Shown here in pieces: positions 36,994 through 45,165 of a stretch of DNA of 64,000 bases (position 1 is the stretch's first letter; every line of letters starts with the position of its first letter). Origin of the DNA: an uncultured Dorea sp. (GTDB taxonomy: Bacteria; Bacillota; Clostridia; Lachnospirales; Lachnospiraceae); assembly GCA_910585725.1 (NCBI GenBank), contig CAJUFA010000004.1, positions 1 to 64,000 on the forward strand. Direction: 5' to 3'. The notes beneath the pieces are model-generated. The model saw only the letters and a list, made by a program, of their open reading frames with translations. It was not told the origin of the DNA and did not search any database. Both the position numbers and the translations under genes were made by a program.

Positions 36994-39240
36994 TTATCCT
37001 CTCTTAAATATTTTATCACGCCACGACTTGCGGGCAGTAGGCGGAATCCTGTTCCAGTCCGGGACCTGAAGGTCATACATATAGTCCCCAAGCTGGTGTT
37101 CTTCCATCCGCTTTTTATTAAAATGATTCTCAATGTTATAACCCGTCGGCACATAGAAAAGCACGTCGAATCCAAGCAGACTCAAAAAAGTTACATAGAT
37201 AGAATCCTCCGGCGTCATCAAAGTCTCGGTAGTAATCAGATAGATCAGCTTCGGATTCTTCTTCGTAAAATCAAACTGCTGAAGCAGTCTCACCGCTTCT
37301 TTCGGCAGATTAAGCGCGACAGAGACGATGGTATACTCCGTCCCGTTTTCAAAGGTTCCCTTAATCAGCCGCTGTTCGATCAATACCTCCAGCTTATCCA
37401 GGATGTGTTCCTGCATCTCTTCCCGCAAGAACGCATATGGATAACCGGGATGACTCTTGATCTTTTCCCTCCTGAGCTTCCCGTTCCTGAAAAACTCCGT
37501 GGCGTACATCCGCAGGGGATTGGGCATCGCCGCGGTCAGAAACGGAGCGCGGTCGATAACCAGTGTCTCCGGCGTCATAAGCTGCCTGATCAACGTCCAG
37601 TAATTCTCTGTATCCCTGTCCTTCACACCGGACATCTTCGCAAAGATAACCGGCAGATTCACAATTCCGTCAACTGTACTAAAGTTTGGACGGAATTTTA
37701 ACTCGTTATTCCAGAGAATCTTAATCTCCCGATCCATAGTCTGTAACAATATAACATTCGCCTTCGTAAACTGCTGATTTCTGTACATTCCAGAGTCCTG
37801 ATACATCAGCGTATCTAACTCCCTCTCCGCATGATATGCCGCAGTACCGATATGAAGCTGCACGTCCTGCTCCGGAAATCTCGCAAGAGTCATCGATACC
37901 TGATGATTAATCTCATACAACAGCGTATCCTCAAGACAACAGCTTTCATTCAGGTTCGGACACAGTATCAGCACATCTGTCGGAATCCGTGCCAGATACT
38001 TCATAAACAATGCTTCATTCGCGTCCTTACAGCCTCCCATATAGATAAAACAGCCGACCTTCGGCAGTTTCCAGTTCTGAAACAACCTCCCCTGATACCT
38101 CTTGATCCAGCACAAGAGGTATACTGCTTTATTCAGCAGTCTGTGAAGATTCATTCCCGCCTCTTTTGATTCCTCAGTCATCACTTCCGCAAATGCTTTC
38201 ACCAGCAATCCCCGAAGTTCCTTGCTTGCCGGGTACTGTATATTTGCCTGCAGATCAAGAAGCATCTGCTCCAAAGTCCCGTAATTTCCTCTGCGGATAC
38301 GCATGATCTCATCCGGCGTCGGCTTCGGTATCCTTCCGTTTTCCACAACCACGCGCCGCTTCTCGTTTTGCAGCGCAAGATAGAACTGATACAGATCGTT
38401 GGCATATGTAAGCTTATCTTCTACGCCTCTGATCCTGCAATAACAATTATAGAACAGATCCGGCCTGTCGCCTCTGACTGCCGGCGCTTTCAATATATCC
38501 GCAAGACCTTCCCCTTCGATCCAGGCATTCGTACAGTTCCTGATCCCTGCTTCATCTCCGAATATCTTCCGGTTCTGCTCTTCCTGTTCAAACTTCCGGC
38601 ATAATTGCCCCAGTGAAAAATCCTTTGAAAATGCTTTTCCATCCGGAACGTCATACACGTCCGATCTCACCGAACCCGGATCCAGCTTCCTATACTCCTC
38701 GTCTCCCGCAGTCTGTACAAGCAATACGTCACATCCGGCCCGATTCAGGATCGTGATAAGAAGAAGCTCATAATTGCTGATAACGCCGCAATACAAAATC
38801 TTCGGCACACTGTTCTCTCCAAGTCGGCCTACGATACGTTCAAATTTATAATACAGCCAACACATAAACTTAATATATGCATTCTTAAGCATGTTCTCTG
38901 TCTTTCCTGCTTTTCTTAACTCATCCAGACAGTCATATATGGAACACGCGACACTTTCTCTCTGACGTTCGCCGAGTCTCGGAAGCCATTTCTTCAGGCT
39001 TGCAGATATGAATCCTGTACTCAGCCGGAAATCCATCCCCATGATTTCTCCGTAATAGGAAAGATTCCCCTCCGTCGGATTTGCAATTCTTCCTTCAATG
39101 ACCACGCCCGTCCTGCGCACAGTATCATAATATTGATAGAGGAACTTATCGACTGCATCCGAAGTACGGTTAATCCGATAAAAATATGCTCTTTTTTCTC
39201 TGCGTTTACTCATTTCCACAAAAAAATCATCAAGGTTCAT
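36994..39240 (-). CDS. YceG-like protein of the Ter biosynthetic module
   Basis: The 748-residue protein resembles Bacillus YceG, encoded beside TelA and TerD. No enzyme motif is obvious. I see a repeated module of about 45-65 residues three times, at roughly 120-183, 370-434 and 658-705. Each has a [V/L/N]PK-hydrophobic strand, a helix, then a [G/T]-[C/F]-DVL-hydrophobic strand (AGCDVLLVQ, PTDVLILCP, GFDVLFYVP). This suggests internal triplication of a Rossmann-like unit. The start at 39240 is chosen because GGGAGAAATGAA precedes it; an upstream in-frame start at 39261 lacks a good site. First gene of its operon, with a promoter directly upstream. Confidence 0.8.
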   Translation of the reverse strand: MNLDDFFVEMSKRREKRAYFYRINRTSDAVDKFLYQYYDTVRRTGVVIEGRIANPTEGNLSYYGEIMGMDFRLSTGFISASLKKWLPRLGERQRESVACSIYDCLDELRKAGKTENMLKNAYIKFMCWLYYKFERIVGRLGENSVPKILYCGVISNYELLLITILNRAGCDVLLVQTAGDEEYRKLDPGSVRSDVYDVPDGKAFSKDFSLGQLCRKFEQEEQNRKIFGDEAGIRNCTNAWIEGEGLADILKAPAVRGDRPDLFYNCYCRIRGVEDKLTYANDLYQFYLALQNEKRRVVVENGRIPKPTPDEIMRIRRGNYGTLEQMLLDLQANIQYPASKELRGLLVKAFAEVMTEESKEAGMNLHRLLNKAVYLLCWIKRYQGRLFQNWKLPKVGCFIYMGGCKDANEALFMKYLARIPTDVLILCPNLNESCCLEDTLLYEINHQVSMTLARFPEQDVQLHIGTAAYHAERELDTLMYQDSGMYRNQQFTKANVILLQTMDREIKILWNNELKFRPNFSTVDGIVNLPVIFAKMSGVKDRDTENYWTLIRQLMTPETLVIDRAPFLTAAMPNPLRMYATEFFRNGKLRREKIKSHPGYPYAFLREEMQEHILDKLEVLIEQRLIKGTFENGTEYTIVSVALNLPKEAVRLLQQFDFTKKNPKLIYLITTETLMTPEDSIYVTFLSLLGFDVLFYVPTGYNIENHFNKKRMEEHQLGDYMYDLQVPDWNRIPPTARKSWRDKIFKRG

Positions 39241-39269
39241 TTCATTTCTCCCGGAAAGCACTATGTATT

Positions 39270-39298
39270 ATTTTAGCATAGGAGGTATCATTTTACAA
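39270..39298 (-). promoter_or_regulatory. Promoter of the yceG-telA-terD operon
   Basis: Minus strand TTGTAA (39298-39293) and TAAAAT (39275-39270) separated by 17 bases. Transcription would start near 39263, just over 20 bases before the start codon, so the leader is very short. Confidence 0.6.
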
Positions 39299-39342
39299 GT
39301 TTCCGAAGGGATTACGAACATTATTGTCAAAAAAAGTACAGA

Positions 39343-40818
39343 CTAATCAGTGAATCCCCTGACAAACAAGCCGATATCCTCATAATTGACTGCCAGATTG
39401 ATGTTCTGGCCCTCGTCAAACCCTGCGGTACTGATACCGATAACTTCTCCCTGCATATTCAGCACCGCGCCGCCGGAACTTCCATGAGAGATCGGAGCGG
39501 TAAACTGGATCATATTAACCGAATCAATCTTACGAAAACCTGATATAATTCCGTCTGATACGGAATTGAACAATCCCAGAGGGCTGCCGATGGCCACTAC
39601 CTTCTGTCCTCTGACGAGGTTCTTCTTTCCCCGATAGATCGGCAGCGGTTCCAGACATCGGTCGATCCGAAGCACGGCAAGATCTAACACGGAATTGTAT
39701 TTGATGATTTCGTTCGTACGGTAAACTTTCTCGTCGTCCTCTATCCGAACATCAAAGAAGCACCCGCCTGCCGTCACGTGATTGTTCGTAAGAATATAGC
39801 CCGCCCGTCCTGTCATAATTCCTGACCCTGTCGCAATAGGGCTCCCCTTCCTGTCATACACCGCTATCATAACAATAGAAGAAGCCAGCCGCGCCAGCTC
39901 TTCAAAGCTCTTTTCCGAGAGCTGCGGACGCGGACAGTTCTCCGGCTGCTGTAACGGCTTAGCCGGGCATATACTTTCCGGCTGCTGCATCGGCTTTGCA
40001 GGGCGCATACTTTCCGGCCGCTGCATCGGCCTTGCAGGGCGTATACTTTCCGGCTGCTGTGAAAGTCCCGGCCGACGCATCTTAGACTCCTCGGCTTCCC
40101 CTTCCGAATTTATCCCGATTCTTTCATTCTCACCCGCTCTGTACTCCGGAAGCGTCAAAGAACGGAATTCTCCCAACTCCAACGCCCCAGATAATCTCTT
40201 AAGCTCAGCCGCGGTCTCAATATCCTTCCGGTATTCAAGAAGCAGTACGTCGCATCCAATCAGAGTAAGCATATAATAAAACAGATACTCCTGCTCCTTC
40301 TGCACGTCCTCCGCCAATATCTTATAACAGCCGCGCTCATTCCACTCTGACAAAGACGTACCCAGCACACAGTCTGTCCAATATAAGAGCTTAACGATAA
40401 AGTTTCTCTCTATAGACTCCGTCATATTTTTCTTAAGATACCGATATCTGTCCGCCGCCTCAAGGCACGCGGCGCCCAACGCACTGCCAAACTTCTCGTC
40501 CCTGTCCTGATTCCGCACAAATATCTCCTTCTTTGCCCGAAATGCATTAAACTGCCTCTCGTAAAACTCCATATCCGTCCGGGAAGTCAGCCGCGGAAGA
40601 GACTTCACTCTTGTATAGAACAGTCTATTATTCCTCATCTCCCCGGCCATCTTCTCGTCAATAGCAGAAATCTTACGTTCTGTATCCGATTCGCATCCAA
40701 GAGCCCTGACAAAATACACATCCCGCCTGTCTCCGTTATAGCCGCCCTTTATACTCAGGAATGATTCCAAAGAACCTATATTCATAATGTTATGCCGGTA
40801 TGTAATCTTTCTTCTCAT
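39343..40818 (-). CDS. Cytosolic trypsin-like (HtrA-type) serine protease with Ter-linked N-terminus
   Basis: The 491-residue protein has three parts: an N-terminal helical region of about 230 residues, a Pro/Gln-rich linker with 12-residue repeats (about 252-300), and an S1C protease domain. The triad is His347 (TNNHVTAG), Asp379 (VLDLAVLRID) and Ser448 (GSSGGAVL). There is no signal peptide, membrane helix or PDZ domain, so it works in the cytoplasm. Residues 137-202 match the module repeated in the YceG-like protein (GCDVLLLEYRKDIE), suggesting they act together. ATG 40818 follows AGGTG by six bases; a GTG nine bases upstream is less likely. Confidence 0.85.
   Translation of the reverse strand: MRRKITYRHNIMNIGSLESFLSIKGGYNGDRRDVYFVRALGCESDTERKISAIDEKMAGEMRNNRLFYTRVKSLPRLTSRTDMEFYERQFNAFRAKKEIFVRNQDRDEKFGSALGAACLEAADRYRYLKKNMTESIERNFIVKLLYWTDCVLGTSLSEWNERGCYKILAEDVQKEQEYLFYYMLTLIGCDVLLLEYRKDIETAAELKRLSGALELGEFRSLTLPEYRAGENERIGINSEGEAEESKMRRPGLSQQPESIRPARPMQRPESMRPAKPMQQPESICPAKPLQQPENCPRPQLSEKSFEELARLASSIVMIAVYDRKGSPIATGSGIMTGRAGYILTNNHVTAGGCFFDVRIEDDEKVYRTNEIIKYNSVLDLAVLRIDRCLEPLPIYRGKKNLVRGQKVVAIGSPLGLFNSVSDGIISGFRKIDSVNMIQFTAPISHGSSGGAVLNMQGEVIGISTAGFDEGQNINLAVNYEDIGLFVRGFTD
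39936..40070 (-). repeat. Four tandem 36-bp repeats in the protease linker
   Basis: The core TCCGG(C/C)(T/C)GCTG recurs at 39941, 39977, 40013 and 40049, an exact 36-base period in phase with the reading frame. Each unit encodes 12 residues of the form QQPESxxPAxPM. Units differ by a few substitutions. The array forms a flexible linker and could vary in copy number between strains. Confidence 0.9.
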
Positions 40819-40953
40819 TGTGATCACCTGTCCATAAAACTATAATCTAATCTTATCACAACGCAAAAAATATATCTACCAATTCTCTTAATGATGTGAT
40901 ATATTTAGTCTATTGATATAAGACTGCATAGATTATAAGGAGTCCTCGTTAAT

Positions 40954-41928
40954 ATGAAAAATCAGGCAATTTATTACAGTGTAGGGCCGCTTCTGTACTG
41001 TCCCGCGGACAATACCTCCATCGCGGCCTCCGTCATTTCACAGAGGTTTGGGACGCATTTTTCCCTCGCCCTCTGCCTGGAAGATACGATAAACGATAAT
41101 TTTGTCGCAGAAGCCGAGAATCTGCTGGTCGCTTCTATAAATAATATATACGAATCCAGGCAGGATAAGGACTTCTATCTGCCTAAGATCTTTATCCGGG
41201 TACGGTCTCCCAGACAGATCAAAGAACTCTCCCGCCGTTTTGGAGAAAGCGGCGAGCTCGTAACAGGATATATCGTTCCCAAGTTCGACTTAACCAACGC
41301 CGATTCTTATCTCCAGCAGATCACCGACCTGAACAGCGCCCCAGGTAAGGTCAAATATGCAATGCCGATCTACGAAAGCTCTGCAATCGCAGACCTGCGG
41401 ACACGTTATGACGTCTTATATGACCTCAAAGAAAAACTCTCCCTGATCGAGCCATGGGTTCTGAATATACGCGTAGGGGGCAACGACCTGTCCCATCTGT
41501 TTGGTTTCCGCCGGGAAGCGGATGAATCCATCCATCAGATCACCCCTATTGCCAATATTTTCTCGGACATCATCACGGTATACGGCACAGATTATGTGAT
41601 CTCCGGTCCCGTATGGGAATATTACTCCGGCGCACAGTGGGAGTCTGGTCTTTGCAAAGAGATCAAAGACGACAAACTCTGCGGCTTTATCGGAAAAACC
41701 GTGATCCATCCCAACCAGATCAGAGTCGTGAACGAAGAATATCGGGTTACAGTGAAGAATTATGAAGACGCATTACAAATCCTGAACTGGAATTCTAAGA
41801 AAGATTCCTTTGTCTCCGGCAACATCAGCAAGGAACGGATGAATGAATATAAGACTCATCTTAACTGGGCGCGTAAGACGTGCTTTATGGCAGAATGCTA
41901 CGGTACAGAACCCAAAACCTCTCTGTAA
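40954..41928 (+). CDS. HpcH/HpaI-CitE-like C-C bond lyase of the Ter cluster
   Basis: The 324-residue protein is a TIM-barrel aldolase/citrate-lyase-beta-like enzyme: FSLALCLEDTIND near residue 28 (metal Glu/Asp), IRVRSPRQIKEL, IVPKFD, MPIYESSAI, and the CitE-type GKTVIHPNQIRVVN near residue 247. Such lyases cleave or form C-C bonds on acyl or nucleotide-like substrates with Mg2+. This subgroup is a regular member of the predicted Ter biosynthetic module. Ribosome site AAGGAG lies 11 bases upstream. It diverges from the protease gene and is followed 65 bases later by a pyridoxal kinase gene. Confidence 0.82.
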   Translation: MKNQAIYYSVGPLLYCPADNTSIAASVISQRFGTHFSLALCLEDTINDNFVAEAENLLVASINNIYESRQDKDFYLPKIFIRVRSPRQIKELSRRFGESGELVTGYIVPKFDLTNADSYLQQITDLNSAPGKVKYAMPIYESSAIADLRTRYDVLYDLKEKLSLIEPWVLNIRVGGNDLSHLFGFRREADESIHQITPIANIFSDIITVYGTDYVISGPVWEYYSGAQWESGLCKEIKDDKLCGFIGKTVIHPNQIRVVNEEYRVTVKNYEDALQILNWNSKKDSFVSGNISKERMNEYKTHLNWARKTCFMAECYGTEPKTSL

Positions 41929-41993
41929 ACCGACAGGATATCAAAATTCTAACAAAAGCAAACACAATATAAATTATAATAAAGGGAAAAATT

Positions 41994-42848
41994 ATGACAA
42001 AGAAAATAGCCGTAATCAATGATCTGTCGGGCTTTGGACGATGTTCTCTTACCGCGGCGATCTCCGTACTTTCTGTGATGGGAGTTCAGGCATGCCCCCT
42101 TCCAACAGCAATTCTGACCGCCCAGACAGGATACCCCAGCTACTATTGCGATAATTATACTGATAAGATGGAATATTTCCGCTCTGAATGGAAGAAGATG
42201 AATCAACATTTTGACGGGATTTACACCGGATTTGTCTCCGACGAGAAGCAGATTACTCAGATCTTACGTTTCATCAATACCTTCAAGAGTACCGACACTT
42301 TCCTTCTGGTCGATCCTGTCATGGGTGATGAAGGGCAGCCTTATCCCATCTATACTCCAACCCTTCTTGAAAAGATGTACGAGCTGGCAGTATCAGCCGA
42401 TATCATTACTCCGAACCTCACCGAGTTATGCCTTCTGACGGATAGTGACTACCAATCGCTGATATCGCATGATTCGCCAGATGAACTAATACAGATAATC
42501 GGAACATTGGGGCAAGAATTCTGCAAAAAGGGGCCAAAGCATGTAATCGTCACCGGAATCCGGTTTCAGGACAGAGACGGAATAGCAAAGATGGGCAATC
42601 TGTTGGTTGATTCGAAAGCTTTCTCTCTCTTTTCTTTTCCGTACATTGGCGGCAGTTATTCCGGAACCGGAGATCTGTTCGCCTCGTGCATAGCGGCCGG
42701 AACTGTACGCGGTTATTCTCTTCCTTCCGTCATCCAAACGGCAGGCGACTTCCTGGAACAATCGCTGATCGACTCTGTTAAAGAACAGATTCCTCACAAC
42801 GACGGGGTCAATTACGAACAATATCTCCCCCTCTTATTAAAAATTTAA
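41994..42848 (+). CDS. pdxK: Pyridoxal/pyridoxamine kinase
   Basis: The 284-residue PfkB-like kinase shows the PdxK/PdxY marks: INDLSGFGRCSLTAAI at the N-terminus, FLLVDPVMGDEG near residue 103, ITPNLTELCLL near residue 139, and the nucleotide/anion-hole motif GGSYSGTGDLFAS near residue 218 with catalytic Asp in GTGD. It phosphorylates B6 vitamers to pyridoxal phosphate. It sits inside the Ter island, downstream of the C-C bond lyase. Whether it serves that pathway or just B6 salvage is open. Confidence 0.92.
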   Translation: MTKKIAVINDLSGFGRCSLTAAISVLSVMGVQACPLPTAILTAQTGYPSYYCDNYTDKMEYFRSEWKKMNQHFDGIYTGFVSDEKQITQILRFINTFKSTDTFLLVDPVMGDEGQPYPIYTPTLLEKMYELAVSADIITPNLTELCLLTDSDYQSLISHDSPDELIQIIGTLGQEFCKKGPKHVIVTGIRFQDRDGIAKMGNLLVDSKAFSLFSFPYIGGSYSGTGDLFASCIAAGTVRGYSLPSVIQTAGDFLEQSLIDSVKEQIPHNDGVNYEQYLPLLLKI

Positions 42849-42866
42849 ATTAGACCGACATGAAAA

Positions 42867-42897
42867 GCGCAGAATTCCTGCAAAGAAATTTCTGCGC
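42867..42897. terminator. Hairpin between converging pdxK and StiP genes
   Basis: GCGCAGAA (42867-42874) and TTCTGCGC (42890-42897) are perfect complements. It lies 18 bases after the pdxK stop and 22 bases after the end of the converging StiP gene, consistent with a two-way terminator; T tracts are short. Confidence 0.5.
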
Positions 42898-42919
42898 ATA
42901 CCATACGATAAGTATATCC

Positions 42920-43969
42920 CTATATATCTCCAATCTTCTTTATAATCCCACAGCATTTATAATGTCTCAGCGGGTAAGCCTCAATCGGCACGTGTTTCTC
43001 CTGAGCGAGTCTGACCAGATGCTTAAGTTCCCTGCTGTCTTTATATCTTTCATTAACCAGTATCATCCAGGGAACTCTTCTTAGCAGTACCCGCGTTGCC
43101 TCTCCGATTCCCGGCTTGATAAGATTAATATCTTCAACTTGATATTCTTTTGCCACTTCTCGTACCTCGTCAACTCCCGAACCTTTTGCCGAACTGCCGC
43201 CAGGTTCCGGCAATAATGTAAATTCCCTCTCGATAGCGTCAATAAATTCATAGGACAGATCTGCATCTTTAAGTTCTTCATAGAATGCTGCGCCGTGAAA
43301 ATCATCTTCTCCAATGATATCATCGCGTAAAAATGTCCTGCTGATCAGCCCGGACACCGTACAATTCAGACACGAGCTGGGAATCAGAATATCCTCATGG
43401 GTTCCGCAAAGCTCCGTCACATTCGCCGGATCCGCAACGACTGCGATCTCGGAAGATACGCCCTTATATACTGCAATCTCCTTCTTAAGCTCATTCAATA
43501 TAGCGCCCTTGCCGATCCAACCGTCCACAAACAATAATCTCTCCGCCAGATAACGATCCAGCAGATATCTCATTGCATTATGGTCGATTCCCCGTCCTCT
43601 TATAATCGATATAGAATAATGAGGAACATCCACACCATATTTGAACTTCATATACCGCTTTACCAAGATGCCGACCGGTATCCCCGCCCTGGCAAGGGAT
43701 ACCAGTACGACGTCCGCCCCTTTTTTCTTCATGATTCTATCTGCAAGCCTTCCGACTGCCTGCGCCACGGTTCCCGAATAGATATCCAGGGTTTCTTTAT
43801 AAATCTTCATGTATCTATCCGTAGGCACATATTCAATCGGAAGCATCTCGCTGTAGTGTCCGCCCGACTGGATCAGCCGCTCCCGCTCCTCCGTCGGCTG
43901 GGGCTTCACCATGCCCGAGATATCTTTCAATAAAAGTACGACGTCCTCTTCATTATATGAGCTTCTCAT
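42920..43969 (-). CDS. StiP-like protein with C-terminal Pelota-type RNA-binding domain
   Basis: The 349-residue protein matches the StiP family of Ter clusters. A PRTase-like core has VVLVSLARAGIPVGILVKRY near residue 88 and LFVDGWIGKGAI near residue 146. The conserved Cys/Thr segment SSCLNCTVSGLISRT follows near residue 202, and the family has been predicted to be a cysteine protease. The last 75 residues (LIKPGIGEATRVLLRRVPW, then HVPIEAYP) look like a Pelota/L7Ae-type RNA-binding fold. ATG 43969 overlaps the upstream stop as ATGA, so it is coupled to the PRTase-TRSP gene. Confidence 0.82.
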   Translation of the reverse strand: MRSSYNEEDVVLLLKDISGMVKPQPTEERERLIQSGGHYSEMLPIEYVPTDRYMKIYKETLDIYSGTVAQAVGRLADRIMKKKGADVVLVSLARAGIPVGILVKRYMKFKYGVDVPHYSISIIRGRGIDHNAMRYLLDRYLAERLLFVDGWIGKGAILNELKKEIAVYKGVSSEIAVVADPANVTELCGTHEDILIPSSCLNCTVSGLISRTFLRDDIIGEDDFHGAAFYEELKDADLSYEFIDAIEREFTLLPEPGGSSAKGSGVDEVREVAKEYQVEDINLIKPGIGEATRVLLRRVPWMILVNERYKDSRELKHLVRLAQEKHVPIEAYPLRHYKCCGIIKKIGDI

Positions 43970-45069
43970 CCCTGACACCACCTGACCAAATAAATACTGC
44001 TGTTTTTCTTTCTTATCGCGTGAATCAGAGAATTCCGCCCTGCCTTCTCATTCCCCTCTGCATCTGTAATGACAAATACTCTGTCGTAACTGCCGATATC
44101 ATAAATAAACGTAACCCTGTCCGAATCATACAAACTTCGTAATTCATACCTTGTCCGCAGCGGGTAACCCTCGTCCGACGAAACCGCAATCGGACTCCGC
44201 GTAGTCGAATGGCATCTTACCGCACAACCCTTATCTTCCATACTCGCTCCTATATAGAGAGCCGGAAACATGAATTCCTCCGTTCCCACAACAAGTATCT
44301 TCTCATCTGCCCGGGGATTAAATACAGCATCCACCCTCCTCCACAGAGATTCGCACGCCCCCTTATATTCCGCCGCGTCTACCAGTCTTCTTGCATCCAA
44401 CCGGCCCGTTAAACACACTTCTTCCACATCGCTTATCTCATTGATATTACACGGTTCATAGAGTCCGTTCTCATGATACCCTTCCGCTGTCTCACTGTAA
44501 TTCCTGTGATCCGTTTTCAACAAATAATGTACATTGATCCCCTTCTGCTCATACTCCTTCATCTGCTTTTCCGTCATACTGTTCAATATGGAGGCAACAG
44601 AGAATCTTATTCTTCTGCCATACAATTCATTCAGGATATTTACAATATTCAAGATAGTATTTCCCGTCGTAACTTCATCCTCAATAAAGATAATCCGATC
44701 AATCTCATCTATGATCCCGTCAAGATCATCCTTCACCAGCTTCTGCTCCGAGGCATGGCTGTGAGCCTCCGTAAATAGCAGATACTCCACATCAAGAATA
44801 CTCTCTCTCGTCGTCTGGATATACTTTGTCCCCAGCCGAATCGCCGTTTGCGCCCCAATCGCAGTCGCCGTCTCTGCAAAACCTATCAGGAGTAATCTCT
44901 CATCCTGATAGACATTCTCAATCACCTTCGCAAGCGCGTCAAATAACGTCAGCGCCTTCCTCGGTTCCACCGGAATATGTTTTCCCTGCAAAGTATTTAT
45001 CACAAGATAATTGCGTTTCCTGTTATTCTCCCGTTTCCCTATAGTCACCAGAGTTTCTTCTCTATACAT
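43966..45069 (-). CDS. Phosphoribosyltransferase with TRSP domain (Ter biosynthetic module)
   Basis: The 367-residue protein has an N-terminal type I PRTase domain with the PRPP motif IIFIEDEVTTGNTI near residue 130. It has a C-terminal TRSP domain with the eponymous motif in CHSTTRSPIAVSSDEGYPLR near residue 285. In Ter systems such proteins are predicted to build a nucleoside-like metabolite. ATG 45069 is ten bases after AAGGA; a GTG at 45078 is possible. It is first in a two-gene operon with the StiP gene and has its own strong promoter. Confidence 0.85.
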   Translation of the reverse strand: MYREETLVTIGKRENNRKRNYLVINTLQGKHIPVEPRKALTLFDALAKVIENVYQDERLLLIGFAETATAIGAQTAIRLGTKYIQTTRESILDVEYLLFTEAHSHASEQKLVKDDLDGIIDEIDRIIFIEDEVTTGNTILNIVNILNELYGRRIRFSVASILNSMTEKQMKEYEQKGINVHYLLKTDHRNYSETAEGYHENGLYEPCNINEISDVEEVCLTGRLDARRLVDAAEYKGACESLWRRVDAVFNPRADEKILVVGTEEFMFPALYIGASMEDKGCAVRCHSTTRSPIAVSSDEGYPLRTRYELRSLYDSDRVTFIYDIGSYDRVFVITDAEGNEKAGRNSLIHAIRKKNSSIYLVRWCQG

Positions 45070-45086
45070 ACTTTTCACATCCTTTT

Positions 45087-45127
45087 ACCGTTGCTTTCTT
45101 AATTTATCTCTCTTCTCCCGCAACGGT
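45087..45127 (-). repeat. Inverted repeat in the PRTase-StiP leader
   Basis: ACCGTTGC (45087-45094) and GCAACGGT (45120-45127) are perfect complements. The distal arm coincides with the predicted transcription start (about 45124) and the proximal arm ends seven bases before AAAGGA, so the RNA 5' end could fold back near the ribosome site. It may stabilise the mRNA or modulate translation. Confidence 0.45.
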
Positions 45128-45130
45128 ATC

Positions 45131-45159
45131 ATTATACGTGAAAATCCATTCCTAAGCAA
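45131..45159 (-). promoter_or_regulatory. Promoter of the PRTase-StiP operon
   Basis: Minus strand TTGCTT (45159-45154) and a consensus TATAAT (45136-45131) with a 17-base spacer. Predicted start near 45124. It begins right after the end of the metal ATPase gene. Confidence 0.72.
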
Positions 45160-45165
45160 GCACAC

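Noticed and set aside
39936..40070. CRISPR-like array from the 36-base periodicity
   Set aside because: Units are directly tandem with no spacers, are in frame and encode 12-residue protein repeats.
40914..40940. TTGATA and TATAAG before the C-C bond lyase gene as a promoter
   Set aside because: The spacer is only 15 bases and the -10 would abut the ribosome site, leaving almost no leader.
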